From assembly GCA_010094025.1 (NCBI GenBank), contig ML991781.1, positions 186,001-250,000 on the forward strand: a stretch of DNA of 64,000 bases. The letters are read 5' to 3'. The translations under genes were made by a program, and so were the position numbers. The DNA is from Viridothelium virens (Eukaryota; Ascomycota; Dothideomycetes; Trypetheliales; Trypetheliaceae). Of this stretch, positions 45,825 to 56,975 are shown one piece after another. The notes under the pieces are model-generated. The model was given only the letters and a program-made list of their open reading frames with translations, made no database searches and was not told the DNA's origin. How positions within the stretch are numbered: the stretch's first letter is position 1; each line of letters starts with the position of its first letter.

Positions 45825-46315
45825 TTAGAAGTATCGCTCTTCCACCTATGACATGATGAGCTCCGTTCTTATGCCTTTCTCAGGTATTGATAACTTACCC
45901 TCCAAGGGTTGTTGACTTCGAAACCAGCTGGTGCTGCTACTCTGTCTGTTTGTCCTCTCAAGTAACCTGTCAACCGTCTGTCTCGGTCCATCACTAAAAA
46001 ATTATGAGTTAATTGTATCTCAGCGAGGAAAGTGGGAGTCGTGACGGCTTACTTTGCTGAAGGTATGTCAGTAAGACCGTCTTTGATACGGAGAACAAGT
46101 AAAGAATCAGCTTACTCTGTCCCATTGATCAATTGCATATCTTGGCCGCTTTCCACCATTCTGCATGTGCCGAAGCTTGGATAGGCCGACACCAGAGACG
46201 CCAAACATCTGTCAAGAGAGCTTAGAACGTGCCGTGAAGGGCATTTTTTGAGTTTTGGAATACATACAACTAAAACAATTCCATAAGGAAGGAGAGCTTC
46301 AAATGGTACACCCAT
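45825..46315 (-). CDS. NDUFA1: complex I MWFE subunit (NDUFA1), five exons including a 4-nt microexon
   Basis: Accessory single-span subunit of mitochondrial NADH:ubiquinone oxidoreductase. Exons on the minus strand: 46315-46268, 46208-46116, 46056-46053, 45993-45899, 45845-45825, giving 86 aa. The protein opens MGVPFEALLPYGIVLVMFG (membrane anchor), then NGGKRPRYAIDQWDRQMMDRD and RRLTGYLRGQTD, and ends NNPWRVEERYF, a very good match to fungal MWFE subunits in order and length. The third exon is only CAAA between a CAG acceptor and a GTAAGC donor, flanked by two introns of 59 nt each. It supplies Gln47 and the first base of Met48; without it the join Arg|TGATGG gives an immediate stop. Its size class and spacing leave little doubt. 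Confidence 0.92.
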
Positions 46316-46986
46316 TGTCGCCGAGTGATCCGTGATATCTTCGACAAATTACGGACTTGGAGTTGGCTTTGAGTTTCCCGCAGCGGAGAGCTTGATCACG
46401 TGCAAGCTCAGCCCTACGAGAACGTCTTCGCCGACCTTCAAGAAGAAGGTTGGGAATTTTGCCAGCCGCACAAGGAGATTCCAAAGCGAAAGGCTTCGTA
46501 TTTTGTGTCGCGCAAGCCATCAGGATGGTGACCAATGCTAATCATGCCCTCTAACAAGCTAGAAAGTCGCGAAGTACACGCGTAGAACCTCCTGCGCTGT
46601 CCTAGCTCTACCAGCTGCATTATCTACCGAAGACGAACGGATACGGTCATATCCTTGGAGCTAGCTACTTCATAGTACGCCGAGCTTTCCTTCAAGATTG
46701 GCTTGGACGCTGATCTTTGGCGTTCTGGCCACAGTTTCAAACGCGCCCTACTCAACGACCCGAGCGCGAACACAACACTGGCCGAAAATTGAGCAATACA
46801 AAGCGTGCGCAATAATCACAGCGGATTTATGTCTATTTGACGGAGGACGCGTGCGGGTGCGCGTTTCAACACCGCACGAACAGCCACGCATACTCTCTAC
46901 TTTGGACGGCTGGCTCGAATAGCCACAACAATCCTACAACACTGGATTTCCTAGCTTCCAAACTGGCGACAGTCATTACATATGCA
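46316..46986. promoter_or_regulatory. divergent promoter of NDUFA1 and the MYST gene
   Basis: 671 nt between the two starts. It contains one CACGTG E-box in GATCACGTGCAAG near 46397. Short frames here carry no family features. Confidence 0.45.
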
Positions 46987-49900
46987 ATGGCTGCGGAGCC
47001 AAGCAGGCTCGCAGCCCAGGGGGTGGCGCCAGGGGATGGGATTGCAAGCGAGATCGCAGACGAAGAAAGAGCAAGCAGCGCGATAGACACGCCTGCAGTG
47101 GAAAGTGAGGAGCATGCTGCAGATCATCTGAAGGATGGGTCTCATGAGGAAGATGCAGATGCTGAGGGGGATACTGATGCTGAAATGGATGCTGATGGAG
47201 ATGCCGATGTCGACGTCGATGCCGATGCCAATGCAGAGATTGATGCGAACGGATCTGACGAGGACGGAGAGGCCCAATTAGAAGACGGCGATGACGATGA
47301 GGATACATATGAAGATGTCGGGGCAGTTAAGGTCCAAAAGCGCAAGCGGCCTGCGAGAGGCCGGCATGAGGATACAGATGTGGATCTCTCAGATGATGCT
47401 CCAAGCGAAGAACTAGATCATGATTCGAGCGAATCGGGCTCATCAGAATCGGAGTCTGAGAATGAATGGCAGGCTGAGAGTGACGATGAGGAAGACGTAG
47501 TGACGGAGGCGGCGGACCCCAACTCCTGCTGGTAAGTCGACCTATATCTCGTATTCGGAATTCATGTATATTGATAAATTATTCAGGTTCTGTAAGCAGA
47601 CAGAAGAGAACGATCCGAGCGAAGAATACGAAGAATACCTTGCCTGTGCAGTTTGTGGTGACAATGGTAAGAAAATGGAAATTTAGATTACGCTGATGAG
47701 CGCTAACATGTGTACCTGCAGCTCATCGGCAATGTGCCCGAGACGCTAACGCGCTCTCACATGACGAAGGTAGGTCCAGCCCCAAACACTCACTGCTCAC
47801 AACACTGTTTGTCACTGACTCGATTCACCAAGACGCAAAACACTGGCGGTGCCCCACCTGCGTTGAACATGGGCTCGAAGAAGAACAGATTAGCGAGGGG
47901 CGGCGGCGGTCTTCACCCACCAACGCTCGAATGCAAAAGGATCTGCTGGCTTCCCACCGACGCACATCAAAGCCAGAATCGCATTCCGTATTCACCGCAC
48001 TAATACTTGATGACGATCCGATGGATGGCTCTCGCTCACTCAGAAAACGCAAGAGCTCACTTGATGATGCGGACGATACCCTCTCTACTGCCACGCGAAA
48101 GAGGCGACGTAAGTCTGATGCTGCAACAAGCCCCGATGAACTCGCGTCACCTGGCTCTGGGCCTTCCACGATCCATGTCGCATCACATCGTAATGATGAT
48201 TCGGCAAGTCTGGCTCATGAGACTGACGGTGAAGGATCTGAACCTATCCGCTCAGCCCGTTTGCGAAGAGCTCGAAAAGCTGAGAAGCCAGTCGCGCGCA
48301 TTGTCAAGGCAAATGCGTTCAACTTAGTGCTTGGCTTTCGCCTCGATGCCGTACGGCTGTCCAAAATTTTATCGGTCAAACCGAAGAAGAAAAGAATCCG
48401 AGACAGGTCGAAAAAGACGCAGCTTCCTCCACCCGAACCCGAAGTCTCCCATTATCCAGCCATTCAGACGACAAATTGGGCAAGTGCGCTATATTCATTC
48501 AACGACAAGGAAAACGATGAACTCAAGTCTAAACCATATGGAGGCATCCTATCGGAGACTGAGGCCGATACATCGAAGACTTTTCCAATGGCTCCAGACA
48601 GAAAACGGTTTGAAGATGCCAGGCAAAAGGCCGAGGAGGATTGGAAGAAAAAGATACAGGCGGCCAATAGCGCCGATCCGTCTCGACCATCACAAAAGAT
48701 GTCAGGTCCGCCGAGCAAAATCAAGTGCATCAATTTCGGTGGGTACGAAATCGATACGTGGCACGCTGCGCCGTACCCTGAGGAATACAGCCGAAATAAG
48801 GTTCTATATATCTGCGAATTCTGTCTCAAATACATGAACTCGGATTACGTCGCCTGGCGGCACAAGGTATGATTAGCGATGTTTTAGGGAGAAGATATAA
48901 TCTAATTAGAGTACAGCTTAAATGCCCCGCAAAACACCCTCCCGGCGACGAAATATACCGAGATGGATCTTTTTCATTCTTCGAAGTCGATGGGCGTAAG
49001 AACCCTGTCTACTGTCAAAACCTTTGCCTCCTTGCCAAGCTTTTTCTTGGATCAAAGACTTTATACTACGATGTCGAGCCCTTTCTATTCTACATCATGA
49101 CCGAGAACGACGATTTTGGCTGCCACTTCGTTGGCTACTTCTCCAAGGAAAAACGGCCGAGCAGCCAAAATAATGTCTCCTGTATCTTGGTGCTCCCAAT
49201 CCATCAACGTCGAGGCTTTGGTCACCTTTTGATAGAGTTCTCATATCTACTCACGCGAGTGGAGAAAAAGACTGGATCGCCTGAAAAGCCACTCTCGGAC
49301 ATGGGCCTTGTGTCTTACCGCAGCTATTGGCGCCTTATCCTCTGCTACCAACTTCGCCATCAACGTAAACCACTGAGTATCACGCAACTGTCTGAACGCA
49401 CCGGTATGACGGCCGACGACATCGTCTCCGCTCTTGAAGGCCTTCGAGCTCTTGTCCGCGACCCTGTCACCAAAACCTATGCTCTCCGTCTCGACTGGAC
49501 CTTCCTAGACGAGTATGTTGCCAACTACGAGAAGAAGGGCTACGCGAAGCTCAATCCCGAGGCCCTGGTCTGGACTCCTTACGTTATGGGCCGCGGCAAT
49601 CTTGCGACATACGAGCAAGGCCCTGCACTACCCACCGTCGCACCGCGAGAAGGCGAAGGCGACACCGCGACCAAGGTCCCGGAAGAGGGCGTCCAGATGG
49701 CCAACGGCACCGGGCCAGACCATTCCGCTGTCACTGCCGCCTCCATCGACGCCGACGCCTCAAAATCAGCACACACCGATTCTGCTGGCGAAACCGGCGG
49801 CCTCGAACGCGAGAGCGCAGCACCACCCCCTCCAGCTGTTCTCCCTCCTCCGCGCGACGACGAAGACGACGACCTCGCCGCGAGCTCGAGCCGCGCAGCC

Positions 49901-50069
49901 ATCACGCCGCAAACCTCGTCCTTCTCCTTCTCCGGCGGGCCGCGGACTCCCGGCCTCGTGAACGGGCACACCGCGAAGGCCGACGACCCCGCCAGCCAGT
50001 CGACAACAATAACAACATCCGCGATAACGACAACGGCGGCGGCGTCGTCGTCGACGACGGCAGCGATTA

Positions 50070-50104
<35 letters not shown>

Positions 50105-50758
50105 ACCACTCCAGCCGGCATCCCCGCCACGCGCTTCGAAGTCTTCCCGCCGATCCCCGGGGCGGCGAGCCGACGGCGCGTCGGACGACCGTTTGGCCGG
50201 ACAAGCGCGAGCCGCAGGAACGTTATCGGGCAGGGCAAGACGGCGAATGGGAGTAGCGGCGCTGCTGCTGCTGCGACGCCGGTGCGGCGGGTAAGCGATC
50301 GGCTGGCTGAGGCGGCGGCTACGACGATGGTGCCGAAAGGTGGTGGTGGAGCAGGGGTCGAGGTGAACGGGAACGGGAACGGGAGTTTGGCGAGCCCGGC
50401 ACGGCGGACGCGGAGCAGGCTTGCGGATATGGTGAACGGGAATGGGGATGAGGATGGGGATGGGGATGGTAGGGAGAGAGATGATGATGGTGGTGGTGGT
50501 GATGATGAGGATGATGATGGGGCTGAAGGTGCAGATGGATCTGCAGATGTTGAGGGCGATCGGACTGGGGGGGGAGAAGGAGATGGGATTGGAATTGGAA
50601 TCGAAAATGGAATTGGAATTGGGGAGGAAGCGGAGGGAGATGAGGTGGGGCATGAGGAGCAGGTCGATCGGCGGGGGCAATTGGAGGATCAGAGGGATCG
50701 GATGACGGGCCGGGATGAGGATGATGGGGATGGGGATATCGTGATGGAGGATGTCTAA
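46987..50758 (+). CDS. PHD-finger MYST histone acetyltransferase (Sas3/MOZ type)
   Basis: Nuclear lysine acetyltransferase expected to modify histone H3 in a NuA3/MOZ-like complex. Exons 46987-47531, 47587-47666, 47722-47769, 47833-48866, 48917-50758 give 1182 aa. Residues 40-178 are strongly acidic. A PHD finger covers about 181-245 (CWFC, CAVCGDNAHRQC, HWRCPTC) and is spread over three short exons. The MYST domain spans about 520-800: C2HC zinc finger (CEFC ... WRHK|LKCP, split by the last intron), catalytic Cys658 in VSCILVLP, acetyl-CoA loop QRRGFG at 666-671 and general base Glu692 in SPEKPLSD. The final 380 residues are low complexity: a poly-Ala run encoded by a GCT repeat, then Asp/Gly/Glu-rich repeats. 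The start at 46987 is the first in-frame ATG of the open exon. Confidence 0.93.
50073..50104 (+). repeat. GCT trinucleotide repeat within the MYST gene
   Basis: About 10.7 uninterrupted CTG/GCT units encode a run of alanines in the disordered C-terminal tail. A perfect run of this length is expected to vary in length between strains. Confidence 0.85.
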
Positions 50759-53700
50759 GTTTGGAGGAAACAATGTGATTGTGGTTGAATGTCTGCATGG
50801 CTCGTTGGGCGTAATTGGGCATAAAGTCGGGAAGATACCAATCAGCCATTTGCATGCATTTATAGCCTTAGGGCGTTGTGACACTCGATGCTGGCGCTCG
50901 ACCCGAGCTAAATTCCAAATTCTCTCCTTCTGTGGTTGACTGATAGCTGCATGCCGCGAAACGTATGTCCTGTGATCGACCTGTTGCTGAGGTGGGCATG
51001 TCAAGAGTGGAGCTGCTTGCGTATGGCGTATCCGGCGCAGCGGCATCGCCCATGGCTGTTCGAGTAACCGTGGGTCTCATCCGTCGAGCCAGAAAATTGA
51101 TAGAGGGTACCTGACGGGGCTGACGGAAGAGTCCCAAGGAACGATTGTTTACGCATTTTAGCTCTTTTAGAAATAGAAAAAAAAAACACCATTGCATGTT
51201 AGGTGGAAAAAAAATCCGCGTCTGCTTCCTATTTGACCATAAGCTTTATGGGAATCAGCGTAGGTCGTAAAAATCAGTCACGCGCTCCACTAGAGATTTC
51301 ATGCAGCGAGAGATTGATCTTTACCATTTTGACAATCACGATCCGATCCTCTGTAAATTTCGATTTTGCATTCGACCTGGTCCTCGCTCAAGATTCCTCG
51401 GGGGCATACCGCAGTATTTTGCATGTGGGAGCGCTTTGTGTGGTTGTACAATCAACCGCATGATGTCGTGTAACCCGCAACCTCGTGGGCTCCAAGCGAG
51501 CTGAATACATGTGGAAGCCACTCTCATACGATATGGCCTTCCAGGCCTTCTGGAATTTGATGTTCAAGGCGCTACTGGTGGTGGAAAAGTGCGAATAGGC
51601 CGGCTGAGACACGGAGAAGAGACAGGAGGTGGAGCACGCGATGAAGGAGATACGTCCAGCGAAAGCCGAGAGTACGATGGCTTTCTCCTTCCTTCTTTCT
51701 CCACAAGGCCAGCAAATCAGATAGAGTCATCAATCATCAGCGGTATGCATCGCATTAGGATCTCGCTCGACAGTGGGCGCCGAGGTAGTTGCACAAGCAT
51801 AAATTGCAAGTCTGAATGAATGTGATGAAAGACAGTTGATAAGAAGCAAAGCTCGTCCCCTTGCCTTTGTATACCCTGCGGCAATACACGTGTTGCTGCA
51901 GGAGAACGGTTCGCGCTGTCAACGGCGTAACGGTTCTATTCCAGAGCCTGGACGATTTCCACTACTGCGGCCACCCTGCCGAGGGGTTGAGGAACTGTCC
52001 GGACGAGGCGCCAAGCCCTCCCATTCGCGACTGGCGTCATCCGACATCGAGGTCGCAGTGTGGGGGGGAGATGACAGTATTGATGCAGTCAGTCAACATG
52101 GACAAGTCCGCATTCGTCGCTGTTGGCGGAAGAACATTTTCTTCGCACCTAGATTTGCTTCTGCCGGGGCTAAACTTAGCCTGGCTGGTGGCTCGGAAGA
52201 GGGTTCCTTATGGGGAACCTCATGGCCGCCACGGTGGATGATGACACTTGAAAGCAAATTCGAGGGCTTGGGTCTTGACTTTCGGCGTCACCCGCAAAGC
52301 TGCTGTTGCGTAGGGCCGAAGGAGCTCTAGATCCCTTCAACAAGACCATGTGTCGATGATGGCGCCGAGTATGCTAAATAGGGTTGATCTGCTGTTGGCA
52401 GCAGAAGGTTAGTGGAGGGTGCAGCCAGCCCTGGCTCCTAGCGGCAGAGCTTGTGCCTTTTGGTCTCCATCATTCTCCCAAAAGGCGCCATCCCATATAC
52501 TCTATGCCACCATGCCTTGCGTGTGCAGCCGGCCGGCGAGCCAAAGTTTGGGACCGCCAGCGTGTCTCTAGGTGCAATCATCCCCGAGATGAGAGTAAAA
52601 AAAAAAAAAAAGCCGGCGCAGGGCCCCCACCGGGGGGAGGGGGGGGGGGAACAATTAGTTCTTGGTCGGGCAATTTCAAACACTCTGTCGATGGCGAAGG
52701 TCTCTCATCAGGTGGCATTGTGTAACAGAGTAGCCGTCTGCGCCATTCAGCGTGTGCATCTGCTGCTCGGCGTTTTCGTCGCATCTCAATTCCAGGTCTT
52801 GCCTCTCCCCTCAACCTGGGAAGCTTCTGGCCTTTACCCCATTCGACCGGCCTCTGCCTGCAATTGCTGGGATTTGGGAGCCAGGATTCCTCGCGCGAAA
52901 TGTGACATGCCCGCCTTGCAGCAGCCAGCTGTTCGTCCGTGCAGCCTCATCGTAGTGTATTCATCCACCGAACACATAAAGTTCGATCAGGCGCTGCTGT
53001 ACAAAAGCTTCGCCTGATGCCCCATGGTCTGCGGGCAAAGCTGCTCGTGGATGATGCAACTCTTCCAACATGCTCCAATTAAGCTTTCCTGTGGTGCTCC
53101 TTCTCTAGCAATTTCCCAACCCACCAGGCTCCCCGTCTATCTCATTACTGCCCGCTCGTTCCGGCAGATCAACAAACGAATTTTGTCGGGGATCAAGCCC
53201 ACTCGGATCGAATCAAACGTCGAAGCGTTGGACCGCGCGGCAAGTCATCGAGACGGCGGCCTCGCGATTAGTGGTAGCGAAGAGACTCTAGCCGCAGACT
53301 CCCAGAGAGCTTCCCCCCGATCTACCTGGCCAACCGACGCCCGGAGATCGAAGGACGACCAGAGGCGCGGGGAAGAGTTGGGCTGTGGCTGGGTGGTCGA
53401 CGACTCACTAGTCGCGCGTGTCTGAAGGCCTCAAAGCTCACGCATTGCGAGACACTAGACTGTGCCGGCAACGAGCCAGCCGGCCGTCTCCTTCCGAAAG
53501 ATAGCTGCTCTCGCTCGCAGAGATCGAGCCAGGTCTGGCGCGTCCGACTATATTCTTGCCCTTGGCGTTTATCGGATTACGAGCCTAGCCGCTTTGCAGC
53601 AAAGGCATTCCTGGGTCGCGGCAAGTCAGTGGGAGACACCGTACGCAGCTTTACACTGGATTTCTGATCGTCTCTTGTTCTTTGGTTTCTTTTGTACATC

Positions 53701-54709
53701 ACGTTCTCGTCTGGATACCTACCTACACCTCTATACCGGCCTGGACTGTCCCGAACTCGCCTAATTGTCACCTGCACCCCCCAGGCCAGTGACCTCTGTG
53801 ACGCGCTTGGTCGACCTACTTGTGCCACCCATCAGACTGGAGCTCTGAGTCAGCTACGTCAAACGGAGCATGTATATGTGGTCAAAGGTGCCCTTGACTC
53901 GAGTGAATTTGATTCTGCTTTGTTCAATTTGTGCCAATCTTTGAACGGTGGGAATCACATGAACAAGCGTTGGGGAACCTTAATTGGGGCTGACCACTGA
54001 CCACCGTCACGAGAGCAAATTGACCCAAGGAGTGACGCCTGTTTAGACATTCCTTTGCTGTCGATGACAAAGGCGCCTCCAGTCTGTGGGTTTTCAGGCA
54101 GGTCGTGGCAAACCGGTCACGATTCTGGATGCCGTGTGGAGGAAGAGCCTCGATGCTGGAGTCCACACACGGCGCCTTCCTTACCACCTTCACGCGTACT
54201 CTGTCCACAAAGTCCTCTTCTCGATGCGCGACCAAGCGTATCAGGCTTAGAGGCTTTCATTCAGTCTCATTCACATTCTTCTCACGGTGTGGCCGGCTTC
54301 GCTATTATTCCCACAGATTCCTATCAGCGCGCATCACTTTAGTGGACATTCCACCAAGGTACTCACTTTACCTACCCCAAGGCCACACACCTCAATCTTG
54401 CTAGGGTGACCAAAGATTTTCAAATTGCATCCCCGGTCACTCGAAACGAGACGGCTCTCTCTGACCAGAAATCGACTCTTCGGAAATCAGCCGCTGTATT
54501 ACCAGATCTCTATTATCGAGTACGCGCACTCAAAGATCGCAGTGATTACACGTGTTGATGAGAAAACCAGTGCAGGAGCTTCCAATGCTTGGTCGAATAT
54601 TTGTGGAACAGGCGCCACCAAAATATCCTCTGGACAGGTTAGCTGCACCATCACGGCAACAGCCTGTATTTTCGAACATTTACCAGGTTCGCAAGAATCA
54701 CAACTAATC
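50759..54709. other. 3.95-kb gene-free region upstream of the velvet gene
   Basis: Despite moderate to high GC and many open frames up to 188 codons, none shows family motifs, a signal peptide or splice structure. From about 53650 to 54700 the plus strand is pyrimidine-rich with TACCTACC-like and CTTCTTT-like runs, as in fungal leaders, so part is probably a long 5' leader and promoter of the velvet gene. Homopolymer runs lie at 52597-52649. Confidence 0.45.
52597..52649 (+). repeat. adjacent homopolymer runs (A15, then two G runs)
   Basis: Fifteen A residues (52597-52611) are followed within 30 bases by a C run, a G6 run and a G11 run ending at 52649. The G-rich part could form a G-quadruplex on the plus strand. 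Such runs are also prone to sequencing error. Confidence 0.8.
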
Positions 54710-56163
54710 ATGCGTTCCACTCGCAGCGGCGACTACGAACTCAGGATCCGCCAACAGCCTCGAGAGGCACTTGTCGCACAAGATGGCAAGGGCAAGGGTG
54801 AGTTCAAGACCTGAGAACGCCTGCTAAAGACCTAGGCTGATGGCTTCAACCCCAATCCAGCCCGAAAACCCGTTGATCCTCCCCCGATAATTCAAGTCTC
54901 AGTACGAGAAGATGCCGACCCCGGCCAGTAAGACATTCTACTGTGACGCTCTTCCACGTAGTCTAACAACATCAGACAGTTTCTGCAGAGCCCCTACCTT
55001 TTCATGTGTTGTAGTCTCTGGGTGCACGGCAAACCTCCCGACCCAGCCGAAAGTCAGCGCCCAAGTACAACCCTTGCGGGATCTCTTGTCTCGTCTCTTC
55101 ACCGACTCAAGGACATCGATAATAGAGGTGGGCAACACTCTTGATATCAGCTGCGACGATGCCACGTGCACTAATCAAGTCCTATAGATGGAGGATTTTT
55201 CGTCTTTGGCGATCTCTCCGTCAAGATTGTTGGCGAACACCGACTGCATTTTAGCCTTTTTGAAATGCGCAAGTGAGCTGTCTACTTCAACAGCTTAAGG
55301 CGAGTAGTAGCTGACCACATGCAGGTTACAAGGTCAGGTAGTCTACCTGACGAGCATTACTTCGGATCTCTTCACAGGTATTGAGTACTTCACCTCCAGA
55401 TAGCACGACTGCGCTGACTCCTCCAGTTTCACCACATAAGGATTGGAAAGGCCTAGATGAATCAACCGTTTTGTCGAGAGCCTTTTCTGATCAAGGTGTT
55501 CGACTCAGGTTACGCAAGGAGCCACGGGGTCTCATGTGAGCATCTACCCGACATCATTCAAGTTCTGGAGTGGCTGTGTCTTCTAACCCTTGAAAATGAG
55601 ACAGGGCTGGATCCAAACGTTCCCTTCATCAGTTTGGATCTACAACATCTGGCGATACCCCGGCTCCTACAACATCTCTTGCCCAGCAGCCATCACTAGC
55701 TTACGGCTATGGTGGATCAGGTTCTCAGTGGGCAGAGCTTCCAAACAAGCGTCAAAGGCACAACGAGCAAAGCAGTTACGATTTCACGAGGGACCCTTAT
55801 CGACAATTACCAGGCTTTGATAATCGAGGTGTGATGTACCAGAACAGACAGGGGGCGGCATACGGAGACATAAGCCACAGTAGGCAATCCTCCCAAGGTC
55901 AATATCCATACCCTACACCACCACAAGGCTCGGATATGTCGTCATACTATCAGGGACAATCCTATACTCCCTCACAGAGCAGGATGGGACTTCCATACCG
56001 CACGCCTGAGATGATGGGACATTTGACACTCGATCAAGCTACGACCTCCCCAACACCTGGCCAAATGCCTTCTAATCGTGACAATGAATTCAGAGGGGCC
56101 AGAACAACAGAACAGGCGGAGGACTTTGGGGACCCAGCAATATGGGCACGGAGTTGGGCGTAA
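54710..56163 (+). CDS. vosA: velvet-domain transcription regulator, VosA type, seven exons
   Basis: Fungal developmental regulator controlling sporulation, spore viability and secondary metabolism. Exons 54710-54797, 54861-54927, 54976-55127, 55188-55272, 55325-55377, 55427-55535, 55605-56163 give 370 aa; all six introns are GT-AG, 48-69 nt, and phase-consistent. The velvet domain covers about residues 8-186: [92 protein letters not shown] and [19 protein letters not shown]. The tail is Gln/Ser/Tyr/Pro-rich with KRQR, a possible nuclear signal. Similarity of the central block favours VosA over VelC or VelB, but this cannot be proved without a tree. No single exon reveals the gene, so it is easy to miss. 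Almost 4 kb of gene-free DNA lies upstream. Confidence 0.88.
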
Positions 56164-56609
56164 ACGCTGCGTTGCTCGCCTTCCTTGGTGTTTGAAAGCA
56201 GCTCTTGGGTGAGAACCTCAGACGCTGCGTCTCACATTGGAAGGCAATGCGCTTCGAGCTCAGCAATCAGCATTCGACGTGACCACCAAGCTTGGCACGA
56301 GTGTTATTCCAATCTTTTCAGAAACGCTCGTTCCAACGGGGATTTCCTAGCGGAAACATCCATAGCTTTGTCGACTGTGATACAGATCTAGGAAATACTT
56401 GCATCCGGCTTCATCTCTGGTGAAGTCAATACCAGCAGACAGCACGCCACGATGTCCATTGTCACACCCGACATGAACTCGAAGACACTCATGACGGGAC
56501 TTGACGTGATGATGAAAAAGTGCTAAGAAAGCATACTCTCCTATACAATCGAATTTGTTATTTCTTCTGGGACTGAGGAGGCCCTCAGGCTAGGGGTGTA
56601 GATTTGGCG
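56164..56609. other. 3' flank of the velvet gene
   Basis: No gene is seen between the velvet stop codon and the MITE. Confidence 0.45.
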
Positions 56610-56611
56610 TA

Positions 56612-56973
56612 AGTCAGCCCCCGGGGTCTTCGATTACCTACCGTTACCATTCAGACTTCTCATGCAAAATCCAAGGTTTCCAATCCCAAAAGTGCAGCCA
56701 CTCTTAGAAGTTTAGCTATGGCCGGAAAAATAGATTTTAAAAAGTCCTGTTTTCTCATACAGATATAATCCTAGCAAAAATAATTGTTAATGTAGATTTT
56801 TAAATTCTCTCAATCAAATTATATTCAGGCTCGCACATAAAGCTCAAAACTAAATTCTCTGGGGTAGTTCTCTGACGTATATGGTGGGCTTATTTTTGAA
56901 GGGTTTTTTGGTGTGTAATTTTGCATGTGATCGAAGGGCAACGGTAAGTAATCGAACACCTTTAGGGCTGACT
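56612..56973. mobile_element. 362-bp MITE with TA target duplication (Tc1/mariner, Fot1/pogo-like)
   Basis: The two ends are inverted repeats. Left 56612 onward reads AGTCAGCCC, then TTCGATTACCTACCGTT and CATGCAAAAT; the reverse complement from 56973 reads AGTCAGCCC, TTCGATTACTTACCGTT and CATGCAAAAT at matching spacing. The match extends at least 55 bases at roughly 80% identity and more weakly beyond. TA dinucleotides flank both ends (56610-56611 and 56974-56975), as left by Tc1/mariner-superfamily insertion, and a terminal AGT is shared with Fot1-like elements. The interior is AT-rich with no coding capacity, so it is non-autonomous. Several differences between the repeats are C-to-T or G-to-A, compatible with RIP or ageing. 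The superfamily is inferred from the target site and the termini only. Confidence 0.78.
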
Positions 56974-56975
56974 TA

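Noticed and set aside
49766-51046. Long minus-strand frames opposite the MYST C terminus (426 and 219 codons)
   Set aside because: They are shadows of the repetitive GC-rich tail, giving Ile/Pro/His or Arg/Ser runs, while the plus-strand frame carries the MYST domain.
51836-53425. Series of 100-190 codon frames upstream of the velvet gene
   Set aside because: Overlapping frames in several phases without motifs, signal peptides or splice signals; expected by chance at this GC content.
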